Source: Liopterus haemorrhoidalis (lineage: Eukaryota; Arthropoda; Insecta; Coleoptera; Dytiscidae). From it: a DNA stretch of 64,000 nucleotides. The notes below the pieces were generated by a model, which ran no database searches, was not told the origin of the DNA, and worked only from the letters and a program-made list of their open reading frames with translations. Within the stretch, counting starts at the first letter, position 1. Each line of letters opens with the position of its first letter. Below are positions 32,209 to 42,559 of this stretch, piece after piece. The stretch is from assembly GCA_963971575.1 (NCBI GenBank), contig OZ020611.1, positions 27,821,279 to 27,885,278 on the forward strand, read 5' to 3'. The translations under genes were made by a program, and so were the position numbers.

Positions 32209-32919
32209 ACCGCTGTTTTTATTAACCGTTTGGAAAAAATGCTGATTTGTAAGTACATTCAATTTTAAGTCAATATAAGTTATGAAGTTAATTTTTGACC
32301 ACACAGTATAATTTTTAATTTTTGATATAAATTTTACTTTTTAAAAGTGAAAACAGGAATATTATTTTTAGAATTAATTAAAAATAAATAAAAATTTAAC
32401 AAAAACAATCTCGTGGGTGTAAATCATCAATGTATGTTATTTTTATGCATTGAATCAATAAATGCTTCCATATAAACAAGTATTTCTGTACACAAGTCAG
32501 AATATGCATATTATTTTTCATTTTCAAACTATTCTTGTTTATTCAAACTAGAAGCACCGTATAATATATCAATGAATATTTATGGCTGTAATTAATGTAC
32601 AGTTCTACAATTCATAACTTCCAGTACTCCTTCCAACTACAAATCTCGTAATTTTCACGTTTTTTAAAGAACTAAACCAGTGGTAAGAAAATTATGGCCA
32701 TCGAGTCACTAGTGGTTCTTTAAATTTTGACAAGTTACCCTATCGAAAAGACTCGAAAATAATCGTTCATGCAGTTAGTGTGTAAAGGAGATTTTTTCAA
32801 TCGTGTACGAATTTTCGCACGAGGCGTTAGCAGACTTCCTCGAAACTGAAAAGAGTAAAGTAGCTCGTGTAGCTCGAAACTGAAAAGAATAAATATTAGG
32901 TGCTGCTGAAAGACTTATG
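32209..32919. other. Unassigned AT-rich DNA
   Basis: A near-duplicate of about 16 bp, AGCTCGAAACTGAAAAG-like, occurs twice at about 32840-32890. Nothing else seen. Confidence 0.35.
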
Positions 32920-34367
32920 CACGGTAAAAAAGGTTTTGTTGGAATTACTAAAATTTTAGTTACTCCAGCAAATTTTTTTAGTGGTATTTTAGACAACAAA
33001 TTTTTTTGTCTTGACAACAAATTTTTCTAATCACATAAATTTGCATTGGGAACAAAATGTTTTTGCTGAAGTTTTTGTTCTAGGAACTAATTTTCAGAAC
33101 AGTTAGAATTAGTAAATTTTTATGGTAACTAAAAATTATTTGTCTCACGAACTGATCATCTTTTGCCCGGGTAACCACCTTTGTTGGGGTGACTAATGAA
33201 ATTAGTTAGAAGTATATTACTAATTTCATTTATTGTAATCTCAAATCAGAGATATTTTTATATTTAGTGATGAAAAAAACGCTATTAGAAGTCACAAAAT
33301 TTAACTGGAAATGTTATGACATCTAACAGATTTTGTTTTCGCAAAGAAATTTAAAAACATCTCTACCTGTAAAATGTCTATATGTATTAAGAAAAATATA
33401 ATTTATTTAAAATTTTATAATTTATTGTTGTTATAATTTATTATTAACAAAATTTACAGTTATAAAATTTAATATGTAACATATTTTAAGTTTGATTTTT
33501 AGTATAAACATAAAACAATTAAATATTCAAAATTATTACAAATATTCATTTCCAATTTATATATGCCAGGCAAAAATTCACGTCTATAAACTTATACCCG
33601 GTTTATACACTGCTTAGCTTAATGTAAATGGAAATAATAATAATTTTCACTTTTACTGATAAAACCATGTTCACAACAAAAAAATGAACATCTGTAAAAC
33701 GATGAGAAATTTTTAAATGGAGTTCTAAACAGGGTATAGTTTTTAGCATATTTCTATATGATTACAAAAATTCCACACCAAAGTATTAGCATTAATACAC
33801 TATTTGTATTATTAAAATCATTATCTGTTTTATTTATTGGGCTAATTTACTCTTTTATCGAGTAGCCCAACTTTTTTAAACTGTCTCCTCAAGTTGTAAT
33901 ACGTTGAAAATATTTGAGAAGTCCCCAAGATACTAATATTCGGATACACTGCATTGTTGCACTTATTTGCTTATTAAACACAGCGCAGAAACTATCAACA
34001 GGTATTAAAACATCAACCACTAACAAAGCCTCCGCCATATTGTTCCGAACTCAAAACGCATGTGCAAGGCATATACGTCACATACCTGGATGACTAACAT
34101 GATTTGTTAGATGCACAAAATAATTAAGTATCATTATACATTTGTTTCACATGACCTAACACATTTGTCGTAGCAACAAATTTAATTTGTAACTTTAACA
34201 AATAGATATGAAACTAATTTCTCTTTGTTAGAATGACTTTAAGGTCTTAGTAAGATCAACCAACGTAATTGAAAAAATATTATCAGGGACAATTTTTTTC
34301 TGTTACTCTAGCAAAAACTTGGCCAAGTAAAATACTTTACTTGATGGAACAATGTCATTTTTCTCCG
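32920..34367. mobile_element. Possible non-autonomous DNA element with CACGG ends
   Basis: Left end CACGGTAAAAAAGG and right end, reverse-complemented, CACGGAGAAAAATG; inner parts of both arms share ATTTTAGTTACTcc/TTTTACTTGGcc-like and TTTGTTGC/ACAAATTT blocks. The right end abuts LINE sequence at 34369. The inverted ends are short and imperfect; no clear duplication. Confidence 0.35.
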
Positions 34368-34368
34368 T

Positions 34369-35176
34369 GTGGCTAATACTTGTCTTTTGCTACAAATCAA
34401 CAGAGCAACAAAGCTACAAATAAATAGCATTGCCACAAATATTAATAAATACAACTTTTTGTTATACAAGCTATCCAAGATAACAACATATTTAACAATG
34501 AAAATAGCATATTTTTCCTACATTCAATCAACTCTGTCTTATGGTATTATTTTGTGGGGAAACTCAGTTGACACCTTGAGATTATTCAGGCTGCAGAAGA
34601 GATGTATTAGAATTTTAAGCGGTGTCAAATGGAGCACACCTTGTAAAGAACTGTTCATACAGCATGGTATTTTAACTTTGCTGGCACTTTACATATACCA
34701 TATCCTAATTTACATAAAAGAAAATTCTTCATCTTTAAAAACGAATAGTTCTTTTCATGGTTACTCCACTCGCAATAGAACTGATTTTAGAATACCCTTT
34801 TCAAGATATGACGTAAGAAACCAGCCCAATATAATGGGAACTAAGTTTTTGAACAAACTTCCAGATAATATCAGAAACCTAAAAATGAAACAATTTAAAA
34901 TAAAATGAAAAAAATTCTCATAACGAAAGCCTATTATAGTATAAAGGAATTTGAAGATGATGAATTAACTCCACAGCAATTTAACCAATAGATTTTCACA
35001 CTTACACTCTTACTTTATTTATATATTTTATTGATGTAAAATTATAATATACCACTATATAAGACGTATGATATTTTAATTTCTTATTTTTGTACTTGTT
35101 TATTGATATGTTTAACGACTCCAAAAATGTAGACTACATTCACTGGAATAAAGATTATTATTATTATTATTATTTG
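34369..35176 (+). pseudogene. LINE reverse-transcriptase C-terminal region with (TTA)n tail
   Basis: Open stretch 34369-34908 includes KITTYLTMKIAYFSYIQSTL, SYGIILWGNS, RLFRLQKRCIRILSG, HGILTLLALYIYHILIY and HGYSTRNRTDFRIP, a well preserved thumb plus C-terminal domain of a CR1/Daphne-like LINE. After a 1-base frameshift near 34905 the tail continues KKILITKAYYSIKEFEDDEL. The 3' UTR runs to a (TTA)n microsatellite at 35154-35176, the typical tail of this group. RT palm is absent by 5' truncation. Confidence 0.88.
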
Positions 35177-35249
35177 CTGCTGCTGACGAGAAGAGCAAAG
35201 AGGTACTGCAACCTTTTGCAAAGCACTCCGAAGAGTTGAGGACATTTTC

Positions 35250-35690
35250 AGGGTTTTGTAGGAATGATCACCAAACAACCTTTATTATGTCACTCATGTG
35301 ACTGTCTGTATGTACGTTAGAAATTGTAGCCAAATGGCTGAACATAGAAATTTGGTATGCTTATACAACTCTTTGACCCACATATAGGAAAGATACTGAG
35401 AGTTCAAAAAACACATCACGAGGTTAACCTAAACAAATATTGAAATGTATTTAATGAAAAAATTTATATTTTTATACTAAATTTGAATTGGGCATGAAAA
35501 AAAACCTCTTAAGGCGTGGATAAACAAAAAAAAAAAAAGAAATGAAATTTTTTTTTTATGAACTTTTTCCCAGAGGGGTTGATCTAAAAATCTGAAAAAT
35601 TTTCAATATGGTACATTAATGAGAACCGGAATAGTTCAACAAGAATTTTTGGTCAGGTTAGTTTTTCGAAAAATAAAGAATTGTTTATGC
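35250..35690 (+). mobile_element. Dispersed repeat family A, copy 3 (left part)
   Basis: Starts CAGGGTTTTGTAGGAATGAT; the (GTCT)n is reduced to GACTGTCTGTATG. Shares AAATTGTAGCCAAATGGC and GAACCGGAATAGTTCAACA. The right half is missing. Confidence 0.75.
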
Positions 35691-35995
35691 CATATATATC
35701 TGTACCATGGAGTAAGAACAACCAATGTCAAAAATTTTGGGTTTTGAGATTTTTAACTAAACGGTGTAAAAAAAATTGGGATATGTATTTAGATTTAGAT
35801 AATAAAAGATGCCAGGAAAACCGGAAGTAGTCAAGTAAGCGCGAACTTAATAATAATTTTTATTGGTGTTTTCTTACATCACAGAGAATGTTTACACAAG
35901 TCAAGGAAGAAAAAATAATTTAAAAAATACAGTGAGTCAAATAAATAAAATAATATCGTACAATCCAAATAACATATTTAAACCAGTGGCGAAGA

Positions 35996-36295
35996 CCTCC
36001 GCTAGACTTGCCCTCCCATAAAAAAAAAAAATAATAATAATAAAAAAAAAATTTAAATAAAAAAAAAGATTAACTTCCGTTTCCGGTTTTGAATTTTCAT
36101 AAAAAACAATAGGGTTCTTCCCAATTAATAAGGGAATTTTTTAGCACCAGAACGAATAGAAGCACACACACACACACACACGCACGCACGCACGCACGCA
36201 CACACGCACGCACGCAGACACACTCACACACTCACGCACACACGCACGGACGCAGGCACGCACGCACGCAGGCACGCACGCAGGCACGCACGCAG

Positions 36296-36367
<72 letters not shown>

Positions 36368-36530
36368 GCACGCACGCACGCACGGACGGACGGCACTTCG
36401 AAAATAGGTTTTTTGGATTCCCTGGACCATGCAACGTGAAATCAGTCAAAATCTCGACATCTAAAATTTTTGCTATTACAATACTTGCCATATATTACTT
36501 GCTTATATATTAAGGTCGGGCAAGTAAAAA
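35996..36530 (+). mobile_element. Dispersed repeat family B, copy 2
   Basis: Starts GCTAGACTTGCCCTCCC, ends GGTCGGGCAAGT, with AACAATAGGGTTCTTCCC and GGACGGCACTTCGAAAATAG shared with copy 1. A much expanded microsatellite lies inside. Confidence 0.8.
36162..36387. repeat. (CA)n / (CGCA)n compound microsatellite
   Basis: About 225 bp of CA and CGCA units with interspersed GGCA and GACA. The minus-strand frames of alternating C, V, R and A residues are produced by the repeat and are not genes. Confidence 0.95.
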
Positions 36531-36539
36531 TGGTTTAAA

Positions 36540-37540
36540 AATTAAGTTAAAAAGGTTTAGAATAATTTAAAATAAATTCAACACATAATTAAATAAATTT
36601 ACAAATATACATCAATACACGAAAACAAATATTCCAAACTTGTCTAGACAGCGTTCACGATCATTAAAGTAATCATAGAATAAAATACTTTAGCAATAAG
36701 ATACTTCTTCATATTTGTTTGAAAATTGCTAGGTGGTTTTTTTCTGAGGCTGAAGGGTAAAACATTTATAACGTAATAATTTCTAGATTTATCTAGCTAT
36801 TTCTAGATTTTGTAAGTCGAGTAAAATCAGGACGTATATTATTTTTATTTCGCGTATTATGATCATGCATCTCAACATGAAGGTGATAAACTTCAAACTG
36901 GCGGTGAGCATGTATCAAGCATTGTAAAATATATATACAGGGAAATGTTAATATGTTAAGCGAAATATATTGTTGTTAACAGTCTTCTCTGTAGCCGATC
37001 CCGCTAATGACACGTAAAGCTCTACGTTGCAGAGCAAATAGTCTGTTCGCTTGAGGAGCGTGACCCCACACCAGTATTGCATAAGACAGGTGGGGATGAA
37101 CGAATGAAAAATAGATAATTTTCAAAATATTGGGTGATACACAATTCTGTAAGTTACGTAAACAGTACATGGCCTTACAGATATTTTTCGCTACCGAGTC
37201 TATGTGCTCTTCCCAGTTTAATTTATTATTGATTTTGACACCCAGAAACTTTAGTGTACTCGTCGAAGTAATGTCTTTCGGCAATATTTTTAAAGTAAGA
37301 ATTAGTTCCTCTGTTTTCGTTTCATTCGTAGTTAATTTATTTGCATGTAACCAGTTTGTACATGAAGTTTTAGTAATATCATTTATCACAGTCAAATTTG
37401 TAATAGAAGGGTCAGAATTTAAAACGGTCGTGTCATCTGCAAATAATTTTTTTTCTGTATTGTATTATTTGTAAAAGGAAAGTCGTGAATGTAAATTAAA
37501 AATAATATTGGGCCTAGAATAGAACTTGAATTAACTAAGA
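36540..37540 (-). pseudogene. CR1/Daphne-like LINE, RT and C-terminal region
   Basis: Minus strand: SSILGPILFLIYIHDFP (after block B), LFADDTTVLNSD (block C, about 37427-37446), then the open stretch 36976-37395 with WLHANKLTTNETKTE, LKFLGVKINNKLNWEEHID, CKAMYCLRNLQNCVS, SYAILVWGHAPQANRLFALQ and RRALRVISGIGYRED. After stops the tail has HNTRNKNNIRPDFTRL. Same architecture as the 10.6 kb copy but clearly divergent. The right end is cut just upstream of the GVPQG block. Confidence 0.88.
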
Positions 37541-37559
37541 TCAAATTCTAGAGAAATTA

Positions 37560-38227
37560 TCTGATAAAAATGACTTTGGTTGTTCTTGCATCAACGTACA
37601 GATATATATTATTATTAACGACAATCAAAGAGATATTATACTTCATAAATATAGAAATCGAAAACTGCTCAACATGTTTTCTGTACTTTTTCCCTCCAAG
37701 GACAAAATAAAATAAAATCAACCCGTTTAATTAACTAGCAACGTTTTTATTCATTCAGTATTCCTTTGTCAATTTCATTGCTATAAAATTCATTTTTCTC
37801 ATTATCCTTTTAAATATCCTTTCATCACAGCTCAATCCATTAAATTCCTTAATAAGCTTCTTCGAGTTAACCTCTCTGCAATGTTGATTAATTCACTAAA
37901 AACTCTAGAAAACCATTGTCTCTTTTCCAGAAGTAATTCTATAAGCAGAAGTATCTAATTAATTATTACAGAAGTTAATGAAATTTTTATTAGTTTAGTC
38001 CAGTGGTGTGCATTTTTTTTTTTTTTTGGTGAGTCAAATATTTAGAAAATAAATGGTAAACATATATTTTATTCGATAAACTCTCTAAAAAATAACTAAA
38101 ACTTCAAAATCGCGATTTTTTAAAAACTTCAAACCCACTCGATATCGCGTCGAGAAAATCCCGGGATAAAGTCATCCATCTTTGGATGGACCGAACCAAA
38201 ATGCGACCGCGGCAAAATGAAGAAAAA
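37560..38227. other. Unassigned AT-rich DNA
   Basis: Poly-T run at 38018-38031; no ORF or repeat recognised. Confidence 0.35.
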
Positions 38228-40090
38228 AATAATATATATATATTATTAGCAGAGAGCCAATACACATATCTTACATTAGTTAATTTATGTCCACATATCT
38301 GCATAAAACATAATAACTACATATACATATACAAAAATATAACAAATTAATAAAAAATAATAAACTATACAAGTTTATTTTTAAACACAATCACATTCGT
38401 ACTATTTTTTATTTCATTTGTTAATTTATTATATCTTAGAACTCCTTTATCAAAGACAGAGTTCGAATTATTTTAATCTTGTCAAGTCTACACACTTAAA
38501 CAAGAAGTGACTTGACTTCTTGGCTGAAATATGTATATTATGTTTTCCACGCTTATTATAACAATGGATCATATCTCTCTTAGTATTTATATTATCAAAA
38601 CAAGAAAGCAACAAACCATGATCTAGTTGATAAATAGTTATAAGTACATTTATTTCTATTTTATTGCTAATATTTAACCAATTTAAGTTATTTAGCATAC
38701 TTTGTATATGCGTATCTTTCGGACATCTTAAGATAATTCGCATTACCTTATTTTGTAACACTTGTAGTTTATGCATTTCCTTATCGGTAATTGCATACAA
38801 CACAGTATTGCAATATTGAAAATGCGGTTCAGTTATAGTATTATATATTAGTGTTCTTCCATATGGAGATAAATTTCTAGATTATCTGTTTAGCGTACCT
38901 AATTTCTTCCCAATTTTATTAATTAAACAATTTACAAATGAATTAAATTTAAGTTTGTTGTCAATTACAACGCCCAAATATTTAATCTCTTCAACCCAGC
39001 CTATATAATATTTATCCATAATTACCCTATTAGAACCATTATAAATCCCAATAAACATACATTTAGTCTTCCCCACATTAATTTTCAACTTATTAATAAC
39101 CAAATATATATTCAGAATCTTTAGCTCCATATTTAATTCTTCAATAACCTTACTAGGTTATCTCCATACATATATATTAGCGTATATATAGTTCGCAAAT
39201 AACATGATCTTACATTTTTTAAGACATTTTACTATATCATTTATAAATACAATGAATAAGAATGGACCAAGCACACTTCCCTGAGGAATACCCAATTCAT
39301 TGCATATTGTGTCTGACAGTATATTATCCCAAAGCACATTCTGTCCATGAGCCTCTTCCAAGTGCTTCCCCTATAATTCCGTACGAATTGAGTTTTTCTA
39401 ATAAAATACTCCTATTTATAGTCTCGAAGGCCCTTTTAAAATCTTTAAATATCGCACAAATACATTTATTACTGTCTCTAGTCAGTTTCCAATCATTTAT
39501 TAACAGCTGTAATGCTGTCTCACAAGAATGACCATGTCGAAATCCAAACTGGAAAGGGGTTAGTAATGCTTTAGTATTGAAATAGTCCAGCAATTGCTTG
39601 TACAGAATCTTCTCAAGTATCTTATCGCAACCGACCAATAAGTTCTGAGATCTAAATTCTGCTGCTTTTGATGTACCTTTACCTTTCGGTATTAGAATAA
39701 CGGAAGATATTTTGAACATATTTGGTACATTTGCGCTAGATATGCATGTATTTATTACATTCAATAATGGGTAACCAACTGCTGGAAATATTTCTTTTAA
39801 CGATTTCATATTAATATTGTCTGGACTTCCTTTATTATTCATGCTAAAAACAATATTTTTTTAGACTTGATATGTCAACAGTTTTGAAATATTCGAACTT
39901 GTTATCACAAACAATATCGTAGGTTGAAACATTACTAGCGCCATTATTGATATCAGGAATTGAATTTACTATATCTACAATACTATGTACAAAATTTTAG
40001 TTACAATTTTCAGCTATCTTGCTTGGGTTATTAACAATGTCACCCTCAAAAGTAATTTTTTGTTGACTAATTACATCACTTTTTTAAGGA
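38228..40090 (-). pseudogene. LINE ORF2 reverse transcriptase, longest copy
   Basis: Minus strand, about 1.75 kb of coding remnant. In order: GDIVNNPSKIAE (about 40050), SLKEIFPAVGYPLLNVINTC, VILIPKGKGTSKAAEFRSQN (fingers), FQFGFRHGHSCETALQLLIN, CAIFKDFKRAFETINR (block A, D to FKD-FKRAFE form), GIPQGSVLGPFLFIVFINDI, MLFANYIYA (block C; expected FADD-type, catalytic pair changed), LGVVIDNKLKFN, LQVLQNKVMRIILRCP, HCYNKRGKHNI and a tail ending at 38368. The 3' UTR ends in GCTCTCTGCTAATAATATAT. Three or more frameshifts. FRHGHSCETALQ with FETINR suggests the same family as the 51.6-52.9 kb fragment. Confidence 0.9.
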
Positions 40091-41179
40091 TAGTGCCACT
40101 TTGTGTGCCATGTTAATTACGAGTAATAACATTCTATTGTTGTCAAAAAAAAAAAGAAAATAGTACTTGGCAACCACCAATAGAATTGCGTTATGGGTTA
40201 GGATAGAATAGAATTCTATTTGTCATAATACCACCACTGGTTTGTAGAGTCAAGGGGGTACAGTACAGTGTTATGTGTTAACATCTACTATCCTAATTTC
40301 GGCATAGTATAGTGATTGGAGTAGCTACTAGACCTAGTAGCTTTCGCGTTTAATAGCATAATATAAACCTGGCATTAGTCCGAAAAATCTTGGATTCAAC
40401 CTGCGCGGTGAGCTCTTCTTTTTTGCACAATCCATGCGATAAGCAAGCAAAGGGGCTGTATTTCAAAACAGTATTTCAAACTTGTCGCCCTTTTAAAAAA
40501 TCGTGTAAAATTATCATTCACATTTATAAATACATTTTCTTGCTTGTCAGATTTATTACGCATAAAAATGTCTATTTTAGGCATTTTAATTAGAACTGAT
40601 ATGCGTAACTTATCAATGTCATGTCCAGATATTAGTGATATTTATTGTACTTTTTATAAATCCATTTCTTGTAGCTTTCGTAACTTCAAACCAACGCATT
40701 ATAATTATAAAAACATTTAAATCAACCTGTCAAAATATGAAAATTACATTGAATATATTCAGAACAAAAGCGATGCATAATAGATTTGTTTCGGGTAAAT
40801 TCACGAATGCATTTGTTACTTTTAATTCAGCGGAAACTAAGCTGTATTTCCGCTTTGTAAATTGCAATACAACTGCAAAATTATTTTGTTGAAATTGTAT
40901 ACTGTGCACGTTGAGTGATTTAAATGCATACGTACCCCACGTCATGTTCGCCCGTACCTATTTTTTATTTAAATTTCAATACAGTGTTAAATAAAAATTA
41001 CAACACAAGTTAGATAGATTGAATATACAGTTTTTTAAAAACTACAATGAATATGAAACATTTTCACGTAATTTTAAACTAGAAGATAATGTACAAAGTC
41101 TAGCACAAAATATTTGTAGACGATCATATAAGTTTGCCTATTTCCTGTTGAGATTTTATTCTTTTATCTATTATTCTTG
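40091..41179. other. Unassigned DNA
   Basis: Open frames on both strands at 40390-40945 look like chance frames in AT-rich DNA. No repeats noticed. Confidence 0.35.
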
Positions 41180-41755
41180 TCAAGTCTGCAAAACTAAAAT
41201 AAAAAAGCACTGTTTATTTGTATTAATTAGACTTTTTCCCTGACGAATACTAGAGGAGCGATGTCTCACTCTGTGATAATTTTCCAATAACCCATATTCA
41301 TAACATTTGACAGCAATTTCTTTCCTAATAATTTTCGTTAAAGTTGTGGTGTTGGCGAATGTTATTGCATTAGAAATTTCGTTGTGTTTTATTTCATTTT
41401 TCTTTTTAATTGCCAAATGTAATGTTTCCTTCATAGTTAAATTAGTTATATCAAAAATTTTAGATACATCATCATCAGACGACACATTTGATTCATTTAT
41501 ATTTTCAGAATTTTGTTTATTTACCCGTTCAATGAGCGCCACAATAGTTTTTATAACTAGTGATTAATTTAATTTGAATAAATTATAGTCATCTTCTTTA
41601 ACCATATTTCTAAATTCTGAAGAATTATGTAGAAACTGTAGAACATCCGATATACTTGTGCAACGTTCTTGTATTCTTTTAATTAATTCAGACTATCTAA
41701 AGTCCATTCTACATTCTACTTTTTTCAATACTATCCAACTCTGACGTCATTTCAA
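41180..41755 (-). pseudogene. Unrecognised decayed coding region
   Basis: Two consecutive minus-strand segments read like one protein: first a segment with SELIKRIQERCTSISDVLQF, LHNSSEFRNMVKEDD ending in a stop at about 41568; then 120 codons (41180-41542) with ALIERVNKQNSENINE, SSDDDVSKIFDITNL, MKETLHLAIKKKNEIKHNE and LTKIIRKEIAVKCYEYG. Residue composition (charged, helical, with an acidic SSDDD patch) is unlike chance translation of AT-rich DNA. I know no family match. It could be a transposon accessory protein or a dead host exon. Confidence 0.35.
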
Positions 41756-42159
41756 CTTTTGATACTACAGAATATAGTGGGGGAAAAAATAAGAGACAGT
41801 GACATATTTTATACCTTCCATCTCTTATTATTTTTCATTGCCAACTTAAAAATTTTTAGGTTCAGATGTCAGACAACAATTTGGTTATAGTAAACCAATT
41901 TATAAATATTGTTTAATTGTGCTAAGTTTATATTTAATTATATGTTCTAAATAAACTTCTTATCAACTTAATAAACTACTAAAAGTTAAGTTGTAAACAA
42001 AAACAAAAAAGTTGCTGGTTGGTACGATTGATAAGTATACAACTGTCATCCAAAACTACCTCCGGTCAAATTTTTGGTTGACAGTTCTGTACTTTTCATT
42101 TACCTCTTCTTCCTCATCCCCATCTTCGTCGTCATTTAAGTCAAGAAATCAACATGATT
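41756..42159. other. Unassigned AT-rich DNA
   Basis: A (TCTTCC)n-like patch at 42105-42135. Nothing else recognised. Confidence 0.35.
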
Positions 42160-42276
42160 TTAAAAAATTACCGAAATTATCGGTATATTTTGAAAAATTT
42201 ACCGGTAATTTCGGTAATCATATTTGTCGGTAAAACCGGTAAACCGGTTAATCGTTTACCGGTAATACAACCCCTA
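42160..42276. mobile_element. Right end of a hAT-like element with ACCGGT subterminal repeats
   Basis: ACCGGTAAAC and related CGGTAA motifs recur at short intervals and end in ATACAACCCCTA (reverse complement TAGGGGTTGTAT), closely resembling the TAGGGTTGTA end of the element at 14511-15681. The matching left end was not found. Confidence 0.5.
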
Positions 42277-42559
42277 CATACAATATTTAGGCTGTCAAAT
42301 GGACCTCTCTCACTTACTGATACCTACTGTTACGGGCTATCCTAGCCGAAACACAGCGCTTTAAAATCTAGTTAAACGAGAACCTACCTTCGCACGGGAA
42401 AACTTATTCTAAGCTTATAAAAGGATACAGTATGGGGTAATTTTGTGCAAAACCAACTGAATAGGTCCTGTCAACCCACTTAGAGGACAGCATTTATGAC
42501 AACAAGCACCACATCTACATCCGAATGCAAAAACATACTAGAGATGTCACTCAATTTTG

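Noticed and set aside
36141..36491. Minus-strand frames of Cys/Val/Arg/Ala repeats over the CA microsatellite
   Set aside because: Produced entirely by (CA)n/(CGCA)n; no gene signal.
40390..40945. Small genes on both strands
   Set aside because: Overlapping opposite-strand frames with no motif, composition equal to flanks.
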